14,922 nt of DNA, taken from contig JALNWB010000097.1 of NCBI GenBank assembly GCA_023231105.1, positions 1 to 14,922 of the forward strand. Direction: 5' to 3'. Both the position numbers and the translations under genes were made by a program. This document shows, piece after piece, positions 7,927-14,566 of the stretch. The notes beneath the pieces are model-generated. The model saw only the letters and a program-made list of their open reading frames with translations. It did no database searches and was not told the DNA's origin. Numbering within the stretch: position 1 is the first letter of the stretch; each line of letters begins with the position of its first letter. The stretch is from Ignavibacteriaceae bacterium (GTDB lineage: Bacteria > Bacteroidota > Ignavibacteria > Ignavibacteriales > Ignavibacteriaceae).

Positions 7927-9579
7927 ATGTTTACACTTCATGCACATTCAAACTATTCTTTGCTTAACGGAACGATTCGCATTGCCGAGTTAGTTTCTTT
8001 TGCAAAAAAACATGGGAGCGCTTACGCGGCTTTGACCGATACGAATTCTATGTACGGCTTAATTAAATTTGCAAAAGAATGCGAGGAGCAAAATATTAAA
8101 CCGGTTCTCGGCAGTTTTATTGATGATCCGAAGGAGAAGAGTTTGTCCGCCGTTTTTCTGGCAAAGAATAACGAAGGTTACGCTCATCTTTGCAGAATTA
8201 TCACTTCGCGGAAATTGAAAGAAGATTTCTCTTTAATTGATCTGCTCAATGAACCGCTTAATAATCTTTATGTTCTTACTTCCTCACTCGATCTCCTAAA
8301 AAAAATACGGATTGATCTGCCGCTAAGACAAAATCTTTTTGTTGAGTTGATCGTTACCCGAAAAACCAAAAGTAAAACGCGCGAGCTTTATGAATTTGCA
8401 AAGGCAAACAAACTTCAAATTGTTGCTTCGCATCCCGCTTATTTTTTAAGCCGTGAGGATTTTCTTCTGCACAAAGTGGTAACTGCAATCAGGCTAAATT
8501 CCGGGATAACAAATTTGCCGGAAGATGCTGTAGTCGATGAAGAATTCCACTTGCTCACTCCCGATGATTTTGCGCAAACGTGGAAAGCCTTGCCGGAAGC
8601 GGTTTGGAATGCCGACCGTATCGCGCAAACATGTAATGTTGATTTGAAGTTTGGAGAATATAAATTTCCTACGTACACTTTGCCAGCTGACGAAAGCGCA
8701 TTCTCATATTTATGGAAAATCGCTTTCGAAGGTTTGTCAAACCGTTATCAACCTATTACGGAGCAGGCAATTAAACGGCTCCAATATGAGCTTGAAGTGA
8801 TTGATGAACTTGGTTTTAGCGATTACTTTTTAATTGTGTGGGACATTATCCGCGAAGCGAAGAACAGAGGCATTATGCACATCGGAAGAGGTTCGGCTGC
8901 AAATAGTCTCGTCTCATTTTGCCTCGGATTTACTGAAGTTGATCCGATAGAACAAAATTTATACTTCGAACGATTCTTAAACAGAGGAAGAACTTCACCG
9001 CCCGATGTGGACCTTGATTTTTCATGGAAGGAGCGCGATTCCATTATCAAATATGTTTTTGAAAGATACGGGTATGATAAAGTTGCGATGATCTCCACAA
9101 CGGTAACATTCAGGGCAAGGTCAGCATTCCGCGAAGTTGCAAAAGCTTTCGGTATTTCAAATTCGGAAATTTCTAAGTACAGTAAATTTATTCCCTGGTC
9201 AACGGCGCACAGTTTGCCGAACATTGCGGAGAAGTTTCCTGAAACACGCTCGCTTGATTTTACACACGAACCGTGGAAATCAATTGTTTCCATCGCTTCT
9301 AAACTGGCGGAATTTCCGCGGCACATTAGTATTCACCCGAGCGGAATAATTATAACGAAAAACAAAATGACAGATTACGTAGCGCTGGAATACGCTAAGA
9401 ATAAAGGGCTCGGATTGATCGTTACACAGCCCGATATGTATTCCATTGAAGATATTGGGTTGATAAAAATAGATTTACTGAGCCAGCGCTCGCTCGGCGT
9501 GCTGAAGGAAACGATGAAAATGCTAAACGAATCGGTATTGGATAGAAATGCTTCAGCAAATATTTTCCAGTTGAATTAA
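7927..9579 (+). CDS. DnaE-family DNA polymerase III alpha subunit, N-terminal half (PHP, palm, thumb)
   Basis: 550 residues covering only the N-terminal half of a family C polymerase. The PHP domain occupies about 1-200, starting LHAHSNYSLLNG (4-15) and ALTDTNSMYG (35-44). Several PHP metal ligands are replaced (T39 for the usual His; ASHPAYFL where active domains have a TND-x-H pattern), so it is probably not an active nuclease. The palm has the nucleotide-binding GRGSAANS (GRGS at 320-323) and PPDVDLDF, with D362 and D364 matching E. coli D401 and D403. D516 in LIKIDLLSQRSL matches the third catalytic aspartate, D555. The reading frame ends 34 residues later, just where fingers should begin. 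The missing half is encoded at 5419-7119 on the other strand; together they total 1116 residues, about one full alpha subunit. The start is fixed by an upstream in-frame TGA. A 12-base palindrome, GTTTCCGGAAAC, directly follows the stop. Confidence 0.88.
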   Translation: MFTLHAHSNYSLLNGTIRIAELVSFAKKHGSAYAALTDTNSMYGLIKFAKECEEQNIKPVLGSFIDDPKEKSLSAVFLAKNNEGYAHLCRIITSRKLKEDFSLIDLLNEPLNNLYVLTSSLDLLKKIRIDLPLRQNLFVELIVTRKTKSKTRELYEFAKANKLQIVASHPAYFLSREDFLLHKVVTAIRLNSGITNLPEDAVVDEEFHLLTPDDFAQTWKALPEAVWNADRIAQTCNVDLKFGEYKFPTYTLPADESAFSYLWKIAFEGLSNRYQPITEQAIKRLQYELEVIDELGFSDYFLIVWDIIREAKNRGIMHIGRGSAANSLVSFCLGFTEVDPIEQNLYFERFLNRGRTSPPDVDLDFSWKERDSIIKYVFERYGYDKVAMISTTVTFRARSAFREVAKAFGISNSEISKYSKFIPWSTAHSLPNIAEKFPETRSLDFTHEPWKSIVSIASKLAEFPRHISIHPSGIIITKNKMTDYVALEYAKNKGLGLIVTQPDMYSIEDIGLIKIDLLSQRSLGVLKETMKMLNESVLDRNASANIFQLN

Positions 9580-9720
9580 GTTTCCGGAAACCCCGTTATT
9601 GAATTTTGTCGTGTCCTGAATAATGTTACTCCACAAACAATCCACTTGCCGGCATGCATGAAATTTAATTGGGAATACTGGTTCCATTCGATCGCGCATC
9701 TCCAAAATTTCATCCCTTTT
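9580..9720. other. Short convergent intergenic region after the polymerase N half
   Basis: 141 bases between the stop of the polymerase N half and the stop of the DUF4199-like gene. It opens with the perfect palindrome GTTTCCGGAAAC (9580-9591), which lacks a T-run and a real loop and so is not a good terminator. The frame of the polymerase half stays open after its stop, but the translation shows no recognisable fingers-domain motif, so I see no remnant of the missing half here. Confidence 0.5.
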
Positions 9721-10194
9721 TCAAACACTAACCTTCTTCTTTATAACTGCGGCAACAACAAGCGAGGTTACTGTTCCCATCGCCAACGCTCCAAATATTC
9801 CCTGAAGGATATAACTCTTTAAGTTGAAATAATCCTTTGCTTCCTGCGGCTGCATCTTCCCCATCTTTACAGAATAATTTTGAAAGTCGGTGAAGAAATG
9901 AGGATTGATGAGATAGTGAAAAATTAAAATCACCAGCGGACTAATTACCGCAACAACAACCGAAACGAGAACACCGGTTAAAAGCGCCTTCAAGAAAGTT
10001 ATCTCTCCGCCAAGTTCACTTCTTTTGGTAAGAATGGCGTATGCCATAATAACGATTGCCGGTACTGCAAAGAAATTTGATATTACAGCATACAGATTGA
10101 TAAAAGTCGTCTGCAGACCGAACACAAATTCAAACACTAACCAAAACAGTTGGGCTGCAGAGAAAAGCAGACCAAATTTTATTTCAGTCTTCAT
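9721..10194 (-). CDS. DUF4199-like integral membrane protein
   Basis: 157 residues with four predicted membrane helices: about 7-26, 33-55, 67-95 and 128-151. Between helices 3 and 4 is a polar stretch (NPHFFTDFQNYSVKMGKMQPQEAKDYF). The topology, the KFGLLFSAAQLFWLVFE start and the mid-protein layout fit the DUF4199 family, which is common in Bacteroidota and has no established function. It starts 12 bases after the acs stop with a clear AAGGAG ribosome site, so it is probably co-transcribed with acs. Whether it has any role in acetate metabolism is unknown. Assignment rests on pattern recognition, not a search. Confidence 0.75.
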   Translation of the reverse strand: MKTEIKFGLLFSAAQLFWLVFEFVFGLQTTFINLYAVISNFFAVPAIVIMAYAILTKRSELGGEITFLKALLTGVLVSVVVAVISPLVILIFHYLINPHFFTDFQNYSVKMGKMQPQEAKDYFNLKSYILQGIFGALAMGTVTSLVVAAVIKKKVSV

Positions 10195-10206
10195 ACTACT
10201 CCTTAC

Positions 10207-12180
10207 CTATTCTTCATCGCTTCGTAATTTTTCAAGGACGCTAAAATCTTCAAGAGTTGTTGTATCGCCAACAACAGTTCCGCTTGTGGCAATTTCTCTT
10301 AACAACCGGCGCATAATTTTTCCGCTTCTTGTTTTCGGTAATCCTTCGGAGAATCTTATTTCATCGGGTTTGGCAATATGTCCAATTTCTTGAGCGACAT
10401 GATTTCGCAATTCTTCTTTTAAAAGAAGAGATGGAATTTTTGTGTTTTCAAGCGTAACAAATGCAACGATGGCGCTTCCTTTTATTTCATCTGGGCGAGC
10501 AACAACAGCCGCTTCCGCAACATCACGATGACTGACAAGAGCGCTTTCTATTTCAGCCGTTCCCAAACGATGTCCGGCTACGTTAATAACATCATCAACT
10601 CTTCCCATTACCCAGAAATAACCGTCACTATCTTTTCGCGCGCCGTCACCGGTAAAGTAATATCCTTTATAATCGCCGAAGTATTGTTTTTTGAATCTTT
10701 GATTATCACCATAAATTGTTCTTAGCATTGAGGGCCATGTATCTTTAATGATGAGAAATCCTCCTGAACCCGCAGGTACCGGTTTTCCTTTTCTATCAAC
10801 TACCTCCGGAAGAACACCGAACATCGGCAGTGTACAAGAACCAGGTTTAGTGGGTGTTATTCCCGGAAGGGGCGAAATCATAATAGAACCGGTTTCCGTT
10901 TGCCACCAGGTATCTACAATCGGACATTTACTTTTACCAATAATTTTATGATACCACATCCACGCTTCAGGATTTATCGGTTCACCAACTGTTCCTAACA
11001 AACGTAAACTTGATAAATTATGTTTCAACACCCATTGCTCACCCCAGCGGATAAACGCGCGAATAGCGGTCGGCGCAGTGTAAAAAATATTGATTTTATA
11101 TTTATCGATGATTCGCCAATATCTATCAGGCTCCGGATGATTGGGCGCTCCTTCATACATAACCGAAGTTGCACCATTAAGCATTGGTCCATATACTACA
11201 TATGTATGACCCGTTACCCAGCCAATATCTGCGGTACACCAAAAGATGTCTTCATCTTTTAAATCGAAAACCGTTTTAGTTGTTAAATAAGCATTAACCA
11301 TGTAACCGGCGGTTGTATGTAGAATTCCCTTCGGCTTGCCGGTTGTGCCTGAAGTATAGAGAATAAAAAGAGGGTGTTCGGAATCCACTTGAGTAGCTTC
11401 GTTCTGATCATTCACCGATTGCATGATTTCATGCCACCAGTGATCCCGTCCAGGTGACATCGAAATATTTGAATCGGGAATTCTCCGGTAAACAACAACA
11501 TTTTCTACAGTTGAAGTTCCTTCCAAAGCTTTGTCAACAGCGGGTTTTAAATAAACTAAATTTCCCCGGCGTAGTGCAGCATCTTGTGTAATTACAAGTT
11601 TTGCTTGCGCATCATTAATTCTATCTTTTAATGCTTCGGCACTAAAACCACCGAAGACAACCGTATGCACAGCGCCGACACGTGCACAAGCCAATATAGC
11701 AATTGCAAGTTCCGGCACCATTCCCATATAAACAGCTACGCGGTCTCCTTTGGTTACGCCTAATTGTTTTAAAACATTCGCAAACTTGCACACCTCGCGG
11801 AACATAACCTGATATGTAAGGATGCGGGTTTCGCCCGGTTCACCTTCCCAAATAATTGCGGCTTTATTTCTCCGCCAGGTGTTTAAATGGCGGTCAAGAC
11901 AGTTATAACTTAAATTAGTTTTGCCGCCGATATACCATTTTGCATGCGGCGGATTCCATTGCTTTACTTTCGTCCAATACTTAAACCAATGGAATTCACC
12001 TGCAACTTCTCCCCAAAATTTTTCCGGGTTGAGGATCGATTCCTTGTACATCTTTTTATAAAGCGCCATCGATTTGATGTTAGCGCTTTTCGTAAATTCT
12101 TTATCAGGATGAAACACACGTTTTTCGTCCATCACCGATGTTATATTTTCCTGGGACTGCGTCTGAGAACTATTCTTCAT
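10207..12180 (-). CDS. acs: Acetyl-CoA synthetase (AMP-forming)
   Basis: Acs converts acetate, ATP and CoA to acetyl-CoA, AMP and PPi through acetyl-AMP in the cytoplasm. It is 657 residues, the normal length (E. coli 652). Visible landmarks: the N-terminal FWGEVAGEFHWFKYW typical of acetate enzymes, P-loop YTSGTTGKPKG (275-285), LGTVGEPINPEAW, DTWWQTETG (W426 in the position of the tryptophan that limits the acyl pocket to acetate), YYFTGDGARKD, the hinge region GRVDDVINVAGHRLGTAEIE, and PKTRSGKIMRR with K621, the conserved lysine that is a target of regulatory acetylation in other bacteria. AGAGGAG (12192-12186) lies five bases before the ATG. It leads a two-gene unit with the DUF4199-like gene. 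Upstream is an imperfect direct repeat over a candidate promoter. Confidence 0.97.
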   Translation of the reverse strand: MKNSSQTQSQENITSVMDEKRVFHPDKEFTKSANIKSMALYKKMYKESILNPEKFWGEVAGEFHWFKYWTKVKQWNPPHAKWYIGGKTNLSYNCLDRHLNTWRRNKAAIIWEGEPGETRILTYQVMFREVCKFANVLKQLGVTKGDRVAVYMGMVPELAIAILACARVGAVHTVVFGGFSAEALKDRINDAQAKLVITQDAALRRGNLVYLKPAVDKALEGTSTVENVVVYRRIPDSNISMSPGRDHWWHEIMQSVNDQNEATQVDSEHPLFILYTSGTTGKPKGILHTTAGYMVNAYLTTKTVFDLKDEDIFWCTADIGWVTGHTYVVYGPMLNGATSVMYEGAPNHPEPDRYWRIIDKYKINIFYTAPTAIRAFIRWGEQWVLKHNLSSLRLLGTVGEPINPEAWMWYHKIIGKSKCPIVDTWWQTETGSIMISPLPGITPTKPGSCTLPMFGVLPEVVDRKGKPVPAGSGGFLIIKDTWPSMLRTIYGDNQRFKKQYFGDYKGYYFTGDGARKDSDGYFWVMGRVDDVINVAGHRLGTAEIESALVSHRDVAEAAVVARPDEIKGSAIVAFVTLENTKIPSLLLKEELRNHVAQEIGHIAKPDEIRFSEGLPKTRSGKIMRRLLREIATSGTVVGDTTTLEDFSVLEKLRSDEE

Positions 12181-12216
12181 TCCGGCTCCTCTTTGAAATA
12201 AATGAATTACGCTTGT

Positions 12217-12244
12217 AAAATAGAAATTGAAATGAAAAAATCAA
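12217..12244 (-). promoter_or_regulatory. Candidate acs promoter
   Basis: On the minus strand, TTGATT (12244-12239) and TATTTT (12222-12217) are separated by 16 bases, about 30 bases upstream of the acs Shine-Dalgarno region. Each element matches consensus at four of six positions. The region is very AT-rich, so support is modest. The promoter lies inside the direct repeat described separately. Confidence 0.3.
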
Positions 12245-12260
12245 ATAGAATTGAAATGAA
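12218..12260. repeat. Imperfect tandem direct repeat upstream of acs
   Basis: AAATAGAAATTGAAATGAA at 12218-12236 recurs as AAATAGAATTGAAATGAA at 12243-12260, one base shorter, with a period of about 25 bases. It overlaps the candidate acs promoter. It could be a pair of regulator sites or a simple duplication. Confidence 0.6.
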
Positions 12261-12293
12261 TTTTAAGAGAAAAGAGAATCGCTAAGAGATGGT

Positions 12294-12530
12294 TTAATCT
12301 TCGTCTTCGGATGGATTGAGAAATATTTGGTCTTCGGAGATGAATACTTTGGAACAAAGTTCTCCGTTAAACTTGCCGGTTTTTTTGCAGTTGTCAAAAT
12401 TGGCCTGTATTTTTTTCTTGTTTTTACTTTTTGGTGTAAATACAAAACTTTCCAATGCGTTATCACACTCTGTACAGAATTCAAGGGATAAATCCGGTTT
12501 TTCTTCTTTATTTGTCTTTTTTGTTTTCAT
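12294..12530 (-). CDS. Small four-cysteine, lysine-rich hypothetical protein
   Basis: A 78-residue protein I do not recognise. It has Cys19-x2-Cys22, then Cys48 and Cys59, within CTECDNALESF and NFDNCKKTGKFNGELC. The four cysteines could bind a zinc ion in a ribbon-like fold, which is inference only. The N-terminus is strongly basic (MKTKKTNKEEK) and the C-terminus acidic (NPSEDED). It starts at an ATG with only a weak upstream purine stretch. It lies on the same strand as acs, 113 bases upstream of it, and no terminator is visible between them, but nothing links the functions. Two overlapping alternative frames exist; this one is preferred for its balanced composition and the conserved-looking cysteine spacing. 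Confidence 0.55.
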   Translation of the reverse strand: MKTKKTNKEEKPDLSLEFCTECDNALESFVFTPKSKNKKKIQANFDNCKKTGKFNGELCSKVFISEDQIFLNPSEDED

Positions 12531-12704
12531 AGTTAACTCGTAGTGTAAAAATAATCGTAAAGCTGTTAATATAAAAATACAATCGAACTTGATTAATAAC
12601 TCAGTTCACCGTATTTCCTCTTAAAATATTTCCTATTAAATCAAACACAGGGTTAAGTCATAAAGTTCAAACCATTTTCATAGAAATTCTTCATCTCCGG
12701 CAAT

Positions 12705-12737
12705 TGACCAATGTAAATGACCATTGATTAATGACCA
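12705..12737. repeat. Three phased TGACCA direct repeats
   Basis: TGACCA occurs at 12705-12710, 12718-12723 and 12732-12737, spaced 13 and 14 bases apart and embedded in similar AATGACCA/ATTGACCA contexts. Such repeats can be binding sites or remnants of a small dispersed element. They are too short and irregular for a CRISPR array. Confidence 0.5.
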
Positions 12738-12976
12738 AGAATTACCCATCGCTTTTTCTCTTTGCAGAAATGAAAATGAAGTGTATTTTTGAACTGAAAA
12801 TATTTATCGAGTTGATCCCTTAAAAGACAACTACGGTTTTCACAAATTAATAATTTAGGACTTGACTCCGGCATCGGAGCAGATATCTATGCAAACAAGA
12901 AAACATTTCCCCGTTTTTCCGTTTGATTTCTCAACCGGAATCCAAACTACTTCAACTTCATTCTATCAAATCGATC

Positions 12977-12992
12977 ATTTGAAATTTCAAAT
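12977..12992. promoter_or_regulatory. 16-base palindrome ATTTGAAATTTCAAAT upstream of panB
   Basis: A perfect 16-base palindrome ending 21 bases before the panB ATG. A second, TCAAGCTTGA, follows at 12997-13006 and runs into the GAGG ribosome site (13005-13008). It could be an operator, or part of alternative RNA pairings that mask the ribosome site. No known riboswitch class is recognised. Confidence 0.4.
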
Positions 12993-13013
12993 CGTTTCAA
13001 GCTTGAGGCAAAA

Positions 13014-13802
13014 ATGAAAACCGTGCAAGAATTTTCATCCATGAAGCTTGCCGGCAAAAAAATTTCCATCGTTACTTGTTACGACCATTGGTCAGCTTTG
13101 ATACTTGAAGAAAGCGATGTTGATGCGGTATTGGTTGGCGATAGCGCCGCAATGGTGATGCACGGCTTTGAAACCACCATCAACGCAGAACTTGAAATGA
13201 TGCGTTATCATGTTGCCGCCGTAAAAAGAGGATTGAGAAATAAATTTCTCATAGCTGATCTTCCATTCTTAGCTCATAAAAAAGGTTTGGCATTTTTAAC
13301 TAATGCTGTTGATGTTTTGATGAAAGCCGGAGCGCAAGCAGTAAAACTTGAAGGCGCGGAGCAAAACATCGAGAGCATTAAACATTTAGTTTCTGCAGGG
13401 GTTCCGGTAATGGGACATCTTGGTTTAACACCGCAATCAATTAACAAACTCGGTGGAAATAAATTACAGGGAAATGATGAAACCTCTTCCGAGAGAATTT
13501 TAAGAGATGCAAAATTACTTGAAGAGTCCGGTTGTTTTTCGATCGTTCTAGAGATGGTTCCGACAACATTGGCAAAAACAATTACTGAAACTTTGTCTAT
13601 TCCCACAATTGGTATTGGTGCAGGCGTTCATACAAGCGGACAAGTTTTAGTGCTTCAAGATTTATTAGGATGCTCGAAAGAATTTAATCCGAAATTCCTA
13701 CGCAAATATTTAGATGGTTTTTCTCTGATTAAATCAGCTTTGAACGCTTATAGCTCGGATGTTAGAGAGCAAAAATTTCCTTCGGAAAAGGAGAGTTACT
13801 AA
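13014..13802 (+). CDS. panB: 3-methyl-2-oxobutanoate hydroxymethyltransferase
   Basis: PanB transfers a hydroxymethyl group from methylene-tetrahydrofolate to alpha-ketoisovalerate, giving ketopantoate, the first committed step of pantothenate synthesis. It is 262 residues, normal for the family. Landmarks: VTCYDHWSA, VGDSAAMVMHG with metal-contacting D43, IADLPFL with D82, AVKLEGAE with K111 and E113, VPVMGHLGLTPQS, IVLEMVP with E180 in the position of the catalytic glutamate, and PTIGIGAG. A GAGG ribosome site lies five bases before the ATG. Its stop overlaps the panC start by one base, so the two genes are translationally coupled. The long upstream region probably holds the operon's control signals. 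Confidence 0.97.
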   Translation: MKTVQEFSSMKLAGKKISIVTCYDHWSALILEESDVDAVLVGDSAAMVMHGFETTINAELEMMRYHVAAVKRGLRNKFLIADLPFLAHKKGLAFLTNAVDVLMKAGAQAVKLEGAEQNIESIKHLVSAGVPVMGHLGLTPQSINKLGGNKLQGNDETSSERILRDAKLLEESGCFSIVLEMVPTTLAKTITETLSIPTIGIGAGVHTSGQVLVLQDLLGCSKEFNPKFLRKYLDGFSLIKSALNAYSSDVREQKFPSEKESY

Positions 13803-14566
13803 TGACGCGAGTTATCAAAACAGTTAAAGAGTGGAATGAACTTTATAAATCAGAAAATTTATCCGCGTCTCAACTTGGCTTTGTGCCTACAATGGGAGCG
13901 CTGCATAGAGGACATGCTTCATTAATTGAAAAATCTGTTGCTGATAATCGCAAAACTGCCGTCTCGATATTTGTGAATCCAACACAATTCAACGATTCAA
14001 ACGATCTTCAAAAATATCCAAAAACGTTTGAACAAGATTTTAGAATGATGGAAGAATTGGATGTGGATTTTCTTTTCTTTCCACAGTATGAGGAACTTTA
14101 TGCGGACAATTTCATTTATCAAGTTCATGAAAATTCGTTAAGCAAAATTTTATGCGGCGCCTTCCGCAGCGGACACTTTGACGGTGTGTTGACCATTGTG
14201 TTGAAATTATTAAACATTATAAAACCGGCGCGCGCTTATTTCGGAGAGAAGGATTATCAACAGTACAAATTGATAAAGGGAATGGCTGAAGCTTTTTTCT
14301 TGCAAACGGAAATAATCGCATGCCCAACTATGCGGGATGAAGACGGACTTGCATTGAGTTCACGCAATTTGCTTCTCTCTCCGGAAGAAAGAAAATTTGC
14401 TCTCAATTTTCCAAAGTTGTTAAAAGCAGATAAATCTTGCGATGAAATAAAATCTGAATTGAAGCAACTCGGCTTCACGGTTGATTATATTGAAGAATAC
14501 GACGGCAGACGTCTTGGCGCTGTTTATGCCGGAAAGGTGAGGTTGATTGATAATGTCAAATTATAA
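13802..14566 (+). CDS. panC: Pantothenate synthetase
   Basis: PanC condenses pantoate with beta-alanine using ATP, giving pantothenate. It is 254 residues, about 25 shorter than typical members. The catalytic N-terminal domain is complete: GFVPTMGALHRGH with the HRGH nucleotide-binding motif (35-38), SIFVNPTQFN, VLTIVLKLLNI, YFGEKDYQQ (146-154), and DEDGLALSSRN with SSRN in the KMSKS-like position. The C-terminal lid domain after about residue 200 is shortened: the usual second helical segment is reduced to LLKADKSCDEIKSELKQLGF, before the conserved VDYIEEYDGR strand. The frame is intact, so it is probably functional. AAGGAGAG precedes the ATG. The gene overlaps panB by one base and the next gene by 14. 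Confidence 0.96.
   Translation: MTRVIKTVKEWNELYKSENLSASQLGFVPTMGALHRGHASLIEKSVADNRKTAVSIFVNPTQFNDSNDLQKYPKTFEQDFRMMEELDVDFLFFPQYEELYADNFIYQVHENSLSKILCGAFRSGHFDGVLTIVLKLLNIIKPARAYFGEKDYQQYKLIKGMAEAFFLQTEIIACPTMRDEDGLALSSRNLLLSPEERKFALNFPKLLKADKSCDEIKSELKQLGFTVDYIEEYDGRRLGAVYAGKVRLIDNVKL

Larger units (their letters stand above)
12531..13013. other. 483-base non-coding region upstream of panB
   Basis: No convincing gene, tRNA or rRNA is seen on either strand; the longest tiny frame I noted (12769 onward, about 17 codons) is not credible. The region holds three TGACCA repeats (12705-12737), a small hairpin CTCCG-GCAT-CGGAG (12866-12879), a weak TTGACT/TATCTA promoter-like pair around it (12862-12889), and two palindromes just before the panB start. 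It is notably AT-rich and contains short homopurine and homopyrimidine runs. Confidence 0.6.

Noticed and set aside
8823..9326. 167-residue open frame on the minus strand inside the polymerase N half
   Set aside because: It lies wholly opposite a frame with catalytic motifs, and its own product shows no recognisable domain or hydrophobic pattern.
5419..9579. Both polymerase halves as ordinary pseudogene fragments
   Set aside because: Neither half has an internal stop or frameshift, and each keeps its essential motifs. Recent breakage cannot be excluded, but decay is not visible.
9580..9591. Rho-independent terminator after the polymerase N half
   Set aside because: The palindrome has no proper loop and no following T-run.
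12263..12484. Alternative minus-strand frame overlapping the four-cysteine protein
   Set aside because: Its composition looks arbitrary and it lacks cysteine pairs; the overlapping frame is more protein-like.
12316..12543. Plus-strand frame with a hydrophobic stretch, antisense to the four-cysteine gene
   Set aside because: The FFLFLLF stretch arises from the complement of lysine-rich codons; there is no ribosome site.
12705..12737. CRISPR array
   Set aside because: The repeat unit is only six bases with 7-8 base spacers, and no cas genes are near.
12769..12825. Tiny peptide gene of about 17 codons
   Set aside because: It is too short, with no ribosome site and no conserved feature.
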